From Nocardioides baekrokdamisoli (GTDB taxonomy: Bacteria; Actinomycetota; Actinomycetes; Propionibacteriales; Nocardioidaceae), in the NCBI RefSeq assembly GCF_003945325.1, contig NZ_AP019307.1, positions 1,736,001 to 1,800,000 of the forward strand: a DNA stretch of 64,000 bases. Reading direction: 5' to 3'. Shown in pieces: positions 32,432 through 41,282 of this stretch. Every line of letters starts with the position of its first letter. Within the stretch, counting starts at the first letter, position 1. The translations under genes and the position numbers were made by a program. The notes beneath the pieces are model-generated. The model saw only the letters and a program-made list of their open reading frames with translations, had not been told where the DNA came from and ran no database searches.

Positions 32432-34041
32432 GTGCGCCGGGGCGCCTTCGTTCGCAGTTGTGGGCAGCCCGTCAGTTGACGCGCAGCGGCATGCTCGCGC
32501 CGCTGCGGCCCGACAAGTACGTACAGATGGCCAAGGTCCTGCGGAACTACGGCCCGCATGCGACCTCCGGCTTCGCGCTGGCCGCGGCGCGGCGACCCGA
32601 CGGTGTCGCGCTGATCGATGAGCTCGGGTCGCTCACCTGGCGTCAACTCCAGGACCGGGCCGATGCCCTCGCCGCAGGACTCAGCGGACTGATCGAGGAC
32701 GGCGCGCCGATCGCGATTCTGTGTCGCAACCACCGTGGGTTCGTGGACTCGCTTCTTGCGAGCGCGCGGGTGGGGTCGTCAGCGTTGCTGCTGAACACCG
32801 GATTCTCCGGCCCGCAACTGCTGGACGTCATGCGGCGCGAACAGGCTGGCGTCCTGATCTACGACGACGAGTTCGCGGGGGTCGTCGACGCGGTTGCCGC
32901 GGGCTTGCCGGAGTTGAAGCTCGTACGTGCGTGGATCGACGGTCCCGGAGAGACCCCGACGGTCGAGGGCCTGATCACGGCGCATGCCGGAGAAACCCCT
33001 CCCGTACGCCGCCCCGGCCGGATCGTGCTGCTGACCTCGGGCACCACGGGGACGCCGAAGGGCGCCAGCCGTAGCGGAGGGTCGACCTCGGAGTTGGCCG
33101 CCATGCTCGAGCGGATCCCGTGGCAGGCGGAGCAGACGGTCGTTGTCGCCGCGCCGACCTTCCACGCCTGGGGATTCGGACAGCTCGTGATCGCGGCGAC
33201 GATGACCTGCACGGTCGTGATGCGTCGTCGGTTCGACCCCGAAGCGACCCTCGCTCTCGCCCAGGAGCATGGCGCAGCCGGCATCTCCGTCGTGCCGGTG
33301 ATGTTGGAGCGGATCATCGACCTCCCGCCGGACGTGCTCGATCGTTACCCGCTGCCGGCGCTCCGATTCGTCTCGGCGAGTGGCTCGCGGATGCGTGCCG
33401 ATGCTGTCGTCGCGTTCCTCAGGCGCTTCGGCCCGGTCGTCTTCAACAGCTACAACGCGACCGAGGCCGGTCAGATCACGGTGGCATCTCCTGCCGATCT
33501 CGCCGAGGCTCCGGACACCGCCGGCCGCGCGGTGACCGGCACGCTGCTGCGCATCCTCGACGATGACGGCCAGGTCGTCGCACCGGGACAGGTGGGTCGG
33601 ATTGCGGTGCGCGGCGCGTCCGAGTTCGACGGTTACACGTCTGGCGGCAGCAAGGCGTCGGCTGATGGCTACATGATCTCCGGAGACCTCGGCAGGATGG
33701 ACGACCACGGCCGTCTCTTCGTGGTCGGTCGCGACGACGACATGATCGTCAGCGGCGGCGAGAACGTGTACCCCAGCGAGGTCGAGCGGGCGATCGCCGA
33801 CATGGATGCGGTACGCGAGGTCGTGGTCATCGGAGTCGACGACGAGGCCTTCGGCCAAAGGCTGGCGGCGTACGTCGTCCTGCACGACGATGTGACCGTG
33901 ACTGCTGATGCGGTGAAGGCCCACGTCAGGGACCGGCTCGCCGGCTACAAGGTGCCTCGTGACGTGATCGCGCTGGACCAACTGCCCCGCAACGCCTCCG
34001 GCAAGGTGGTCGTACGAGAGCTCCCCGGAGTGGTGTCGTGA
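32428..34041 (+). CDS. Fatty acyl-CoA/AMP ligase (AMP-binding family)
   Basis: 537 residues, ATG overlapping the previous stop by 4 nt. P-loop-like motif IVLLTSGTTGTPKGASRS, NSYNATEAGQITVA, the hinge YMISGDLGRMDDHGRLFVVG and the C-terminal catalytic lysine region RNASGKVVVREL. It activates a fatty acid to acyl-AMP then acyl-CoA in the cytoplasm. Its position between two acyltransferases indicates that it supplies acyl-CoA for wax ester or triacylglycerol formation. Confidence 0.93.
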   Translation: MSAPGRLRSQLWAARQLTRSGMLAPLRPDKYVQMAKVLRNYGPHATSGFALAAARRPDGVALIDELGSLTWRQLQDRADALAAGLSGLIEDGAPIAILCRNHRGFVDSLLASARVGSSALLLNTGFSGPQLLDVMRREQAGVLIYDDEFAGVVDAVAAGLPELKLVRAWIDGPGETPTVEGLITAHAGETPPVRRPGRIVLLTSGTTGTPKGASRSGGSTSELAAMLERIPWQAEQTVVVAAPTFHAWGFGQLVIAATMTCTVVMRRRFDPEATLALAQEHGAAGISVVPVMLERIIDLPPDVLDRYPLPALRFVSASGSRMRADAVVAFLRRFGPVVFNSYNATEAGQITVASPADLAEAPDTAGRAVTGTLLRILDDDGQVVAPGQVGRIAVRGASEFDGYTSGGSKASADGYMISGDLGRMDDHGRLFVVGRDDDMIVSGGENVYPSEVERAIADMDAVREVVVIGVDDEAFGQRLAAYVVLHDDVTVTADAVKAHVRDRLAGYKVPRDVIALDQLPRNASGKVVVRELPGVVS

Positions 34042-35486
34042 CGACGCCGAATGACCGCAGGCGGATCGTGCGGATGACAGGTGTGGACGCGGGGTTCCTG
34101 TACATGGAGACGCCCACGACCCACATGCACACACTCAAGATCGCGATCGTCGAGGCATCCAGCGGGATGACGTACGACCGGCTGGTCGCGGGCACTCTGG
34201 CGCGGCTGGATCGACTGCCACCGATGAGGCGGCGGATCGTACCGATCCCGGGCGCACTGAATCACCCAGTCATGATCACCCAGCGCAAGATCGATCCGAC
34301 GCGCCACTTCTTCCACCACCAGGTCGGTGGGGGCGGATCGATGGCAGATCTGGAGCAGTTGATCGGCGAGATCGCGAGCGTCCCGCTGGACCGCTCCGTG
34401 CCGCTGTGGGAGATCCACCTGTGCGAGGGGCTGGCGACCGGCGAGACCGCGGTCGTGTGCAAGTTGCACCACGCCCTCGCCGATGGGATCGCAGCGAATG
34501 CGCTGCTCGCCAACGTCATGGATCTCTCCTCCTCGGAAATCAGGCGGGCGGTTTTCACCGACACCGAGGAGGGCCAGGACCTCCCCGATCGCGGATTCCT
34601 GATGAGGGGTGCCGTACGCGACGCTGCGAGGCAGGCGCCGTCGCTGCTCGGGCTGGTGCGTAGAACGGTTGCTGCACTGTTCGGCGTGGTCAAGCTCCGA
34701 CGCTCGTCTACCAGCAAGGTGCCGATGCCGATCAAGGACGCGCCACGGGTGTCGTTCAACGGGCCGCTGACCGCACGCCGGAGCTTCGCCACGGTGAGCC
34801 TTCCGCTCGCATCTCTCAAGGATGTACGCAGTGCACACGCGGCCGACTGCGAGGCCACGCTCAATGACGTCGTCCTGGCGGTCATCTCCGGTGCGCTGCG
34901 GCGCTGGCTGGAGCATCAGGGCGAACACCCGCGGGCATCGCTGACCGCGGGGGTGCCGGTGGGCCTCGACCCGCGCGACAGCGATCCGCGCCTGTTCGGC
35001 AACAACGTCTCGAACATGTTCACCACGCTGGCGACCGACATCGATGACCCCGTGGAGCGGCTCCGGACGATCGCGGAGACCACGCGGGCTGCGAAGGCGA
35101 TCAGCGCACAGCTCGGGTCGTCCTTCGGGGACTGGTCGCAGTTCGCGATGCCTGGGCCGTTCGCCGCCTTCATGCGTGCGTACACGCGGTTGCGTGGCGC
35201 CCGCTTGCACCCGGCCCCATTCTCCGTGATCGCATCCAACGTCCCGGGCCCGCGCGAGCGGGTGAAGGTCGGTGGCGCGATGTTCTCCGACGTCTTCAGC
35301 GTCGGACCGCTGATCGAGGGTGTCGGTCTCAACGTGACGGTCTGGTCCTACATCGACCGGATGAATTTTTCCTTGCTCGCGTGTCCAGACCTCCTTCCCG
35401 ACGTCTATGTACTGGCAGGTTTCTTCCCGGCCGCCCTGGCTGAACTCATGCCCGGGGAGCACCACGATTCGAGGGAGTCAGCATGA
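34038..35486 (+). CDS. Wax ester synthase/diacylglycerol acyltransferase (WS/DGAT)
   Basis: 482 residues, GTG overlapping the ligase stop by 4 nt. N-terminal MTGVDAGFLYMETPTTHMHT and the active-site HHXXXDG motif in VVCKLHHALADGIAANAL are diagnostic; the C-terminal half has the family blocks LFGNNVSNMFTTL and SVIASNVPGPRERV. Enzymes of this family make triacylglycerol or wax esters for storage in actinobacteria. It is flanked by acyl-CoA ligase and hydrolase genes. Confidence 0.95.
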   Translation: MTTPNDRRRIVRMTGVDAGFLYMETPTTHMHTLKIAIVEASSGMTYDRLVAGTLARLDRLPPMRRRIVPIPGALNHPVMITQRKIDPTRHFFHHQVGGGGSMADLEQLIGEIASVPLDRSVPLWEIHLCEGLATGETAVVCKLHHALADGIAANALLANVMDLSSSEIRRAVFTDTEEGQDLPDRGFLMRGAVRDAARQAPSLLGLVRRTVAALFGVVKLRRSSTSKVPMPIKDAPRVSFNGPLTARRSFATVSLPLASLKDVRSAHAADCEATLNDVVLAVISGALRRWLEHQGEHPRASLTAGVPVGLDPRDSDPRLFGNNVSNMFTTLATDIDDPVERLRTIAETTRAAKAISAQLGSSFGDWSQFAMPGPFAAFMRAYTRLRGARLHPAPFSVIASNVPGPRERVKVGGAMFSDVFSVGPLIEGVGLNVTVWSYIDRMNFSLLACPDLLPDVYVLAGFFPAALAELMPGEHHDSRESA

Positions 35487-36490
35487 GGTTCGAGTTGCTG
35501 CGCAGCACAGCCGGCCAGGTCGTCGGCGTGGTCGGCCGAGCCGCGGCCACCCGGCTGCGTGAGTACGTGGAGAGCGCGGCGGACGTCGAGTCGTTGCCGA
35601 CGATCGACTCGTTGCCGCCGGCCGTGCTCCTCGAGGTGCCCGGGTACGGCCCGATGCACATCGTCGACATCCCGGGTCCGACTCCCGAGGCGCCGACCAT
35701 CCTGCTGTTCCACGCCATCGGAACCACCGGCTACCTGACCTGGTTCCCGGTCGTCCATCGCCTCGCGGAGAGCCATCGGGTCGTGTTGCTCGACCATCGT
35801 TGGCATGGTCGCGGGACAGCGTCGGACGCCTTCAGCCTCGAGGACTGCGCCGACGACGCCGCTGCGGTCCTGCGTCATCTGGAGATCGAGCAGGCGATCG
35901 TGGCCGGCTACTCCATGGGCGGAGCCACCGCCCAGATGATGTGGCACCGGCACCCGGACCTGGTCGGCGGTCTCGTGCTGTGTTCGACCTCAGCGCAGTG
36001 GAGCCACAACCGGCTCGACCACGGCTTCTTCACGGTGCTCGGCGTCCTGAATCGCACCGTTCTCGGCGGCGCTGCCGGTCACGTCCAGGCGTACCAGGAA
36101 CGGCAGGCCGAGGCTGACGAGGCCGTGACGGACATCGTCGGGTGGTGCGTACGCGAACTCCGCAGCACGAGTCTGTGGGCCTTCTCGGGTGCGTTGCATG
36201 CCCTTGGCGTCTTCGATTCCACGGGCTGGCTCCCCGACGTCGACACCGCGACTGCGGTGGTCATCACGACCAAGGATCGGGTGATCCGGCCTCAGCATCA
36301 GCGCGAACTGGCTGCGGCAGTCCCGGACGCGACCGTCTATGAGGTCGCCAGTGGTCATGCTGCGCTGATGTTCGCCAGGGACACCTGGCAGGCGGCCTTC
36401 CTCGCTGCGGTCGCTGACATCACCGAGGTATCGGCTCTGTCCGGACGTACGTCAACCCGGTACGCGACCTCCGGCAGCGCCAGCCAGTAG
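35483..36490 (+). CDS. Alpha/beta-hydrolase, last gene of the lipid operon
   Basis: 335 residues, ATG overlapping the WS/DGAT stop by 4 nt. HAIGTTGYLTWFPV oxyanion strand, nucleophile in IVAGYSMGGATAQMM, acid near ITTKDRVIRP, His in VASGHAALMF. It resembles the hydrolase partners often found beside WS/DGAT genes. The substrate is unknown. Confidence 0.88.
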   Translation: MRFELLRSTAGQVVGVVGRAAATRLREYVESAADVESLPTIDSLPPAVLLEVPGYGPMHIVDIPGPTPEAPTILLFHAIGTTGYLTWFPVVHRLAESHRVVLLDHRWHGRGTASDAFSLEDCADDAAAVLRHLEIEQAIVAGYSMGGATAQMMWHRHPDLVGGLVLCSTSAQWSHNRLDHGFFTVLGVLNRTVLGGAAGHVQAYQERQAEADEAVTDIVGWCVRELRSTSLWAFSGALHALGVFDSTGWLPDVDTATAVVITTKDRVIRPQHQRELAAAVPDATVYEVASGHAALMFARDTWQAAFLAAVADITEVSALSGRTSTRYATSGSASQ

Positions 36491-36546
36491 CTGCGTCAAC
36501 CCGCGCCACCGCGGGCGAGCAACCGTTCATGTGTCACTATCCGCAC

Positions 36547-37179
36547 ATGAGCGAGGGAGTCATCGGCGCGCGGCCGTACGGGGGCGTTTCTGCCGAATCG
36601 CGTACCGCTGAACGCAGGAAGCGGATGATCGCGGCGGGCGTCGAGGTCTTCGGCAGCGTCGGCTACCGAGCTGCCACGCTGGCTGCAGTCTGCGCGGAAG
36701 CGGGGCTCGCGAAGCGCTACTTCTACGAGTCCTTCGAGACCATGGAGGACCTGCTCGTCGCGGTGTACGACCACGTCCTTGCCGACCTGCGCCAGCGGGT
36801 TGCAGAGGGTGTCGCGGAGGCTTCGGATGGCCTCGCGGTGGTCACCGGCGCCCTTGACGGGCTCTTCGCCTGGGTTGAGGACAACCCGCGTGCCGGCCGG
36901 GTCCACCTCTTCGAGGTGCTCGGCGTGAGCCCCCGGGTTGACGCCGTGTATCGAGCGGCGACCCGGGAGTTCGCCGATCTGCTCGTGCTTGTCCTTCAAG
37001 CGACCGAGCCCACGATCGCCCTGACCGAAGGTCAGCAGAAGACCCTTGGCATGGCGATCGTGGGCAGCGGCCTGCAACTTGCTCAGGACTGGGTGCTCGG
37101 AGAGTTCCACCCGAGTCGTGCGGAATTGGTCGAGGACGCCCGAGGGCTCCTCGTCGCCCTGGCGACAGGTGGCGCCTGA
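36547..37179 (+). CDS. TetR family regulator
   Basis: 210 residues from ATG 36547, which lies 6 nt after CACTAT (36535-36540), a leaderless-type start. N-terminal HTH: RRKRMIAAGVEVFGSVGYRA-ATLAAVCAEAGLAKRYFYESFE. The C-terminal ligand domain is diverse. It sits 56 nt downstream of the five-gene lipid operon on the same strand and could be its regulator through the palindrome at 30794, but this is untested. The stop codon lies in the loop of a hairpin terminator. Confidence 0.9.
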   Translation: MSEGVIGARPYGGVSAESRTAERRKRMIAAGVEVFGSVGYRAATLAAVCAEAGLAKRYFYESFETMEDLLVAVYDHVLADLRQRVAEGVAEASDGLAVVTGALDGLFAWVEDNPRAGRVHLFEVLGVSPRVDAVYRAATREFADLLVLVLQATEPTIALTEGQQKTLGMAIVGSGLQLAQDWVLGEFHPSRAELVEDARGLLVALATGGA

Positions 37180-37192
37180 AGGCGCCACCTGT
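37165..37192. terminator. Hairpin terminator with the stop codon in its loop
   Basis: A perfect 12-bp stem (37165-37176 with 37181-37192) with loop TGAA that contains the tetR stop (37177-37179). It lies between convergent tetR and the GDSL hydrolase gene, whose stop is at 37200. No T tract. Confidence 0.7.
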
Positions 37193-37199
37193 CAACGGG

Positions 37200-38885
37200 T
37201 CAGGCCTCTCCGTACCACCACTTCTGGTTGTCCGTACCGCCGCAACCCCAGATCAGGAGCTGCGTACCGTTGGACTGGCCACCGCCGTTGGCGTCGAAGC
37301 ACGCGCCCGTGGCGTCGTTGATGATCTGCTGACTGGCGTTGAGCGTCCACCGCTGCAGGCTGTTGTTGGCATCACAGTTCTGCATGATCACGCGCGTGGC
37401 CCAGGCCGTGGAGTTGTTCTGCAGCCCGAAGCACAGGCCGGTCTGGCTCCCGGTGCCGTGCAGTTGCCGTGCGGTCAGGTCGTAGGTGAAGTTCTGGTTG
37501 CCGCCCCCGTTGCAGTCGTACAACTCCAACACCGATCCGCTCGACGAGGAGTTCCCGGGTACGTCGATGCAACGACTCGATTGCGGTCCACCGATGTTGA
37601 ACAGGCGGTGCGGGGGCTGGTAGCCCGCCGCGTACGTGCTCGAGAACGTCATGTTCGGCTCGCCACCGGCGTTGTTGCCCCAGGCGTACGAGGGCTGGCA
37701 CCAGCCACTGGTCGGGCTGCCGTTGTTCCACGCCTGGCGCAGGCAGTTGCGCAGCGCCAGCTGGCCCCAGTAGTTCGGGTGCAGGGACTCCTGGATGAAG
37801 AAGTCGCTGTTGGACGCGGACACCGTGTGGATCTGGTTGATCCACTCCTCCTTGGCCGAGGCCAGCGGGTCCTGCCACGGGCTGCTGTAACCCATGTTGT
37901 CCGCCAGGTCGACCCCACGCTGACACAGCCGGTGGTTGTCCATGGCGTGGTCGAGGTAGAGCCGCTTCAGGTTCGGCAGGTTGGCAGCGTCGGCCGCAGC
38001 CCACACCGTGTTGTTGATCATCGGCAGCATCACGTTCGCCGCGTAGTTGAGGTCGCCCTTCCAGAACCCGCAACCGCCGGTGCTCTGCGCGGTGTAGCCG
38101 GAGTCGCCGTAGCGAGCCTCGGTCGAGCGCTCCAGCGGCATGGGGTAGTCCTGCAACATCAACGTCCACTGCGAGGAGGTGTAGCCCGCGTTGGTCATGG
38201 CGGTGTTGATGTTGAGCAGGGCGTCGCGGATCCGGTCGCGGATCGCGTTGGCGTTGGTCTGGTTGATCCGCGACGTCGTGGTGTTGTCGTCGTAGCAGTA
38301 GTCGGGCGACGAACTCGGCGAGTAGAGGAAGTCGGTCACACAGTTCTGGACGATGTCAGCGAAGCCGAAGTCGTTGCCGCCGATGCTGAGCACGACCATC
38401 GTGACGTTGTGGCCGGCCGCGAAGTTCTGCAGCATCTTGGCCTGGCCCTGGTGGCCGCTGCCGTCATCGTAGAAGTCGATGCCGGGCTTGAAGTTGTTCT
38501 TGCTGTCCCAGTGGGTCGCGGTCGTCGCCCCCGAGCAGGCGAGGTTCTGGCCGTACGTACCGCCGCCAGCGGTCCGGTCGAGGTAGATCTCGGCCGAGCC
38601 GGAGCGGTGACACCGGGTGATGGTCTCCGCACTGTGGTCCGGGGTGTCGTTGTACGCGCCGCTACCGAGGGCGTCGATCGGCGGCTCGTTGGTGCCGCTG
38701 ACGTTGCCGGCCCAGCGGCCGGCCTCACCGGAGATGTAGGAGTCTCCCAGGGCCACTGAGTAGGCGGTCCCGCTGCCCGGACCGTCGGCGTGCGCAGCCG
38801 GAGCGGCGACAAGGCTGAGACCCGACGCCACCATCGCAACCGCGGCTGCGACCCTGAGGCGTCTGTGCGGACGAAGAACTGACAT
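37200..38885 (-). CDS. Secreted SGNH/GDSL hydrolase with ricin-type lectin domain
   Basis: 561 residues, ATG with AGGAAGG Shine-Dalgarno. Signal peptide (RRLRVAAAVAMVASGLSLVAAPAAHA), then an SGNH catalytic domain: VALGDSYISGEAG (Ser), LACSGATT, VVLSIGGNDFGFADI (Gly, Asn) and LHPNYWGQLALRNCL (Asp/His region). The C-terminal 130 residues form a ricin-B lectin with repeats RCIDVPGNSSSSGSVLELYD, LCFGLQNNS and ACFDANGGGQSNGTQLLIWG and QxW ends (QRW, QKW). Likely an exported esterase or lipase that binds glycans. A 7-bp inverted repeat (38915-38931) lies in the 5' leader. Confidence 0.93.
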   Translation of the reverse strand: MSVLRPHRRLRVAAAVAMVASGLSLVAAPAAHADGPGSGTAYSVALGDSYISGEAGRWAGNVSGTNEPPIDALGSGAYNDTPDHSAETITRCHRSGSAEIYLDRTAGGGTYGQNLACSGATTATHWDSKNNFKPGIDFYDDGSGHQGQAKMLQNFAAGHNVTMVVLSIGGNDFGFADIVQNCVTDFLYSPSSSPDYCYDDNTTTSRINQTNANAIRDRIRDALLNINTAMTNAGYTSSQWTLMLQDYPMPLERSTEARYGDSGYTAQSTGGCGFWKGDLNYAANVMLPMINNTVWAAADAANLPNLKRLYLDHAMDNHRLCQRGVDLADNMGYSSPWQDPLASAKEEWINQIHTVSASNSDFFIQESLHPNYWGQLALRNCLRQAWNNGSPTSGWCQPSYAWGNNAGGEPNMTFSSTYAAGYQPPHRLFNIGGPQSSRCIDVPGNSSSSGSVLELYDCNGGGNQNFTYDLTARQLHGTGSQTGLCFGLQNNSTAWATRVIMQNCDANNSLQRWTLNASQQIINDATGACFDANGGGQSNGTQLLIWGCGGTDNQKWWYGEA

Positions 38886-38914
38886 TGAAGCACCTTCCTG
38901 AACTGATCCCCCGC

Positions 38915-38931
38915 GGTCGCATTCTGCGACC
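38915..38931. promoter_or_regulatory. Inverted repeat in the leader of the GDSL hydrolase gene
   Basis: GGTCGCA-TTC-TGCGACC, 30 nt upstream of the start. It could be an operator or a small RNA hairpin; nothing in the sequence decides. Confidence 0.35.
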
Positions 38932-39022
38932 AGCCGGACTCAGTTTGGAGTAGAAAGGTGTGATTGGGAACACATTCGGGCAACGAATTCATGAACCCCG
39001 GGCTCGACGGCCCCTTCGTCGC

Positions 39023-39799
39023 CTACTTCGGAGGCAGCCGCGCACCGCCGTCGACGCGTACGACCTCGCCATTCATGAACGAGTTCGTCAGCAGTTCGAC
39101 GGTCATGCTGGCCAGCTCACTGGCGCTGCCGAGACGCTTGGGGAAGAGGACGTTCTGGGCGAGGTTCGCCTTGAACGCCTCCGCCGGCTCACCCTCTCCG
39201 TAGATCGGGGTGTCGATCAGACCGGGCGCGACGGTGTTGACCCGGATACCGGTGGCGGCGAGGTCGCGCGCGATGGGCAGTGTCATTGAGACGATGCCGC
39301 CCTTGGAGGCCGAGTACGACGCCTGGCCGATCTGGCCGTCGAACGCCGCGACGCTGGCCATGTTGACGATGGATCCGCGCTCGCCGGACTCGAGAGCGTC
39401 GTGTCGGCTCATGGCGGTGGCCGCGATCCGGATCGCGTCGAACGAACCGACGAGGTTGATCGCGATCACGTCCTGGAACGCCTTGAGGCTGTGCGCGGAG
39501 GCGTACGTGCCGTCGCGACCGATGGTGCGCTGCGCCCAGCCGATGCCGGCCGAGTTCACCAGGATCCGCAGCGGTGCCAGCGCATCCGCGGCCTCGACAG
39601 CCGCCTCGATCTGCTCGGTCTTCGTCACGTTGACCTCGACGAAGGCGCCGCCGACCTCAGCCGCGAGGGCGGTGCCCTTCTCCACATTGAGGTCGGCCAC
39701 GACCACCTTCACCCCGCGAGCAGCGAGGGCGCGTACGACCCCCTCGCCGATGCCCGATGCTCCACCTGTGACGACGGCGCTTGCGCCTGAGATCTCCAT
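39023..39799 (-). CDS. Short-chain dehydrogenase (3-hydroxyacyl-CoA dehydrogenase type 2-like)
   Basis: 258 residues. NAD-binding TGGASGIGEG near the N-terminus, LVNSAGIGWA, catalytic Ser in IVNMASVAAFDG and YxxxK in ASYSASKGG, and the C-terminal blocks VNTVAPGLIDTPI and LFPKRLGSASELASMTVELL typical of HSD17B10-like SDRs that oxidise 3-hydroxyacyl-CoAs. A KstR-like palindrome sits 11 nt upstream of its start (39810), linking it with lipid metabolism. Confidence 0.9.
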   Translation of the reverse strand: MEISGASAVVTGGASGIGEGVVRALAARGVKVVVADLNVEKGTALAAEVGGAFVEVNVTKTEQIEAAVEAADALAPLRILVNSAGIGWAQRTIGRDGTYASAHSLKAFQDVIAINLVGSFDAIRIAATAMSRHDALESGERGSIVNMASVAAFDGQIGQASYSASKGGIVSMTLPIARDLAATGIRVNTVAPGLIDTPIYGEGEPAEAFKANLAQNVLFPKRLGSASELASMTVELLTNSFMNGEVVRVDGGARLPPK

Positions 39800-39809
39800 G
39801 GTCCGCAGA

Positions 39810-39823
39810 CTAGAACAGGTTCT
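39810..39823. promoter_or_regulatory. Second KstR-like palindrome, upstream of the SDR
   Basis: CTAGAAC-AG-GTTCT, a 5-bp perfect inverted repeat within the same 14-bp pattern as the site at 30794. It lies between the divergent SDR (start 39799) and DUF1905 (start 39849) genes. Confidence 0.5.
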
Positions 39824-39848
39824 TCGGACAACTGGGCAGAATCACCTC

Positions 39849-40154
39849 ATGGGTCCGACCGTGTATGCCTTCGAAGCCGAACTCTGGCGCTGGCGCCCGG
39901 AGGAGGGTGGCAGCTGGTTCTTCGTCAGCGTTCCGTTCGAGATCGCCGACGAGATCGACGAGACCTCCGGCCCCAAACGGGGCTTCGGGAGCGTACGCGT
40001 CGGGGTCACGGTCGGGAGCGTGACGTGGCGTACGTCCTTGTTCCCCAGCAAGGAACACAAGACGTACGTCCTCCCGGTGAAGGCGGCAGTACGCAAGGCC
40101 AACGATCTGGCCGAGGGCGACCTCGCGAAGGTACGACTGACCCTCGTCGATTGA
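39849..40154 (+). CDS. DUF1905 domain protein
   Basis: 101 residues; ATG 39849 is exactly 6 nt after CAGAAT (39837-39842), leaderless type. Family pattern: FEAELWRWRPEEGGSWFFVS, VPFEIADEIDE, FGSVRVGVTVGSVTWRTSLF-PSKEHKTYVLPVKAAVRKAN, ending in GDLAKVRLTL. DUF1905 is a small beta-barrel of unknown function. It is convergent with the LLM oxidoreductase gene over a shared hairpin. Confidence 0.88.
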   Translation: MGPTVYAFEAELWRWRPEEGGSWFFVSVPFEIADEIDETSGPKRGFGSVRVGVTVGSVTWRTSLFPSKEHKTYVLPVKAAVRKANDLAEGDLAKVRLTLVD

Positions 40155-40156
40155 CG

Positions 40157-40174
40157 TCGGGGGTCAGCCCCCGA
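40157..40174. terminator. Convergent hairpin with the LLM stop codon in its loop
   Basis: TCGGGGG (40157-40163), loop TCAG (40164-40167), CCCCCGA (40168-40174). The loop contains the complement of the minus-strand TGA. It is the same design as the hairpin at 37165-37192. Confidence 0.65.
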
Positions 40175-41204
40175 TGAGTTCCTTCATCTTCGCCACCAGC
40201 GCGGGGGCGTCATCGGCAGCCGGGGTGATCTGCAGGTTCGTGACGCCGCTCTCCCGGAAGGCTTCGATGCGCTCCTTCACGTACGACTCCGGCCCGACCA
40301 GGTTCATCGCCTCGAGGAAGTCCAGCGGGATGGCCGCCTCGGCCTCGCGCTTCTTGCCGTCGAGGTAGAGGTCCTGGATCTCCTTGGCCTCGGCCTCGTA
40401 CCCGTAGGAGACGAAGAGATCGTTGTAGAAGTTCTTGCCGCGAGCGCCCATGCCGCCGACGTACAGCGCGACCAGGGGACGGGCGAAGTCGAGCAGCGAC
40501 TTGGTCTCAGGTCCTTCGCCGATCGCGCACATGCCGCCAGCGACGACCTCGAGCGGTGCCAGGGCGTCGGGCCGCCTGGCCGCTCCGAGGGCCAGCGAAT
40601 CTCCCCACACCTGCGAGGCGCGCTCAGGGTGGTAGAGGAACGGCAGCCAGCCGTCGGCGTACTCGGCCGCTCCCTCGACGGACTTGCCGCCGAGCGCGGC
40701 GACGTAGAGCGGGACCGAGGAGCGCTGCGGGTGGACGAGGATCTTCAGCGCCTTGCCGAGGCCGTTGCCGCCGTGCTCCTTGGTGAGCGGGAGGTGGAAG
40801 ATGCCGTCCGACGTGAGGGGTTCGCGACGCATGCCGCTGCGGATGATGTCGATGACCTCGCGGGTACGCGCGACCGGGGTCGCGTACGGCAGACCGTGGA
40901 AGCCCTCGATCACCTGCGGGCCTGAGGCGCCGAGGCCGATGATCGCGCGACCGCCGCTGACGTTGTCGAGGCCGGCCGCGGTCTGCAGCAGCGCGCCGGG
41001 CGTACGCGAGTAGACGTTGAGGATCGCCGACCCGATCTCGATGGTCTCGGTCTTGGCGGCCAGATACCCCATGAGAGTCGGGGAGTCGAAGCCGTACGCC
41101 TCGGCGACCCAGATGGTGTCGAGGCCGGCCTTCTCGAGGGAGGCGACCTGGTCGGCGGCGTCTCGGGGATTGCCGGCGTACATCAGTGCGCTGGAGAGTT
41201 TCAT
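40164..41204 (-). CDS. LLM-class F420-dependent oxidoreductase
   Basis: 346 residues from ATG 41204 with a GAGGA Shine-Dalgarno; the upstream in-frame extension is not conserved in style. Luciferase-like barrel: AADQVASLEKAGLDTIWVAE, GSAILNVYSRTPGALLQTAA, RAIIGLGASGPQVIEGFHGL and the C-terminal VKERIEAFRESGVTNLQITP. Actinobacterial members with this pattern use coenzyme F420. It lies 78 nt downstream of the carboxyltransferase gene and may be co-transcribed. The substrate is unknown. Confidence 0.9.
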   Translation of the reverse strand: MKLSSALMYAGNPRDAADQVASLEKAGLDTIWVAEAYGFDSPTLMGYLAAKTETIEIGSAILNVYSRTPGALLQTAAGLDNVSGGRAIIGLGASGPQVIEGFHGLPYATPVARTREVIDIIRSGMRREPLTSDGIFHLPLTKEHGGNGLGKALKILVHPQRSSVPLYVAALGGKSVEGAAEYADGWLPFLYHPERASQVWGDSLALGAARRPDALAPLEVVAGGMCAIGEGPETKSLLDFARPLVALYVGGMGARGKNFYNDLFVSYGYEAEAKEIQDLYLDGKKREAEAAIPLDFLEAMNLVGPESYVKERIEAFRESGVTNLQITPAADDAPALVAKMKELIGG

Positions 41205-41282
41205 GTCGGGATCGTCCTCACGATTGTCACTGGCAGTGATGCTGTCAGCATCCTGCACAGTTGTCGGATGTGTCGACTGCGG

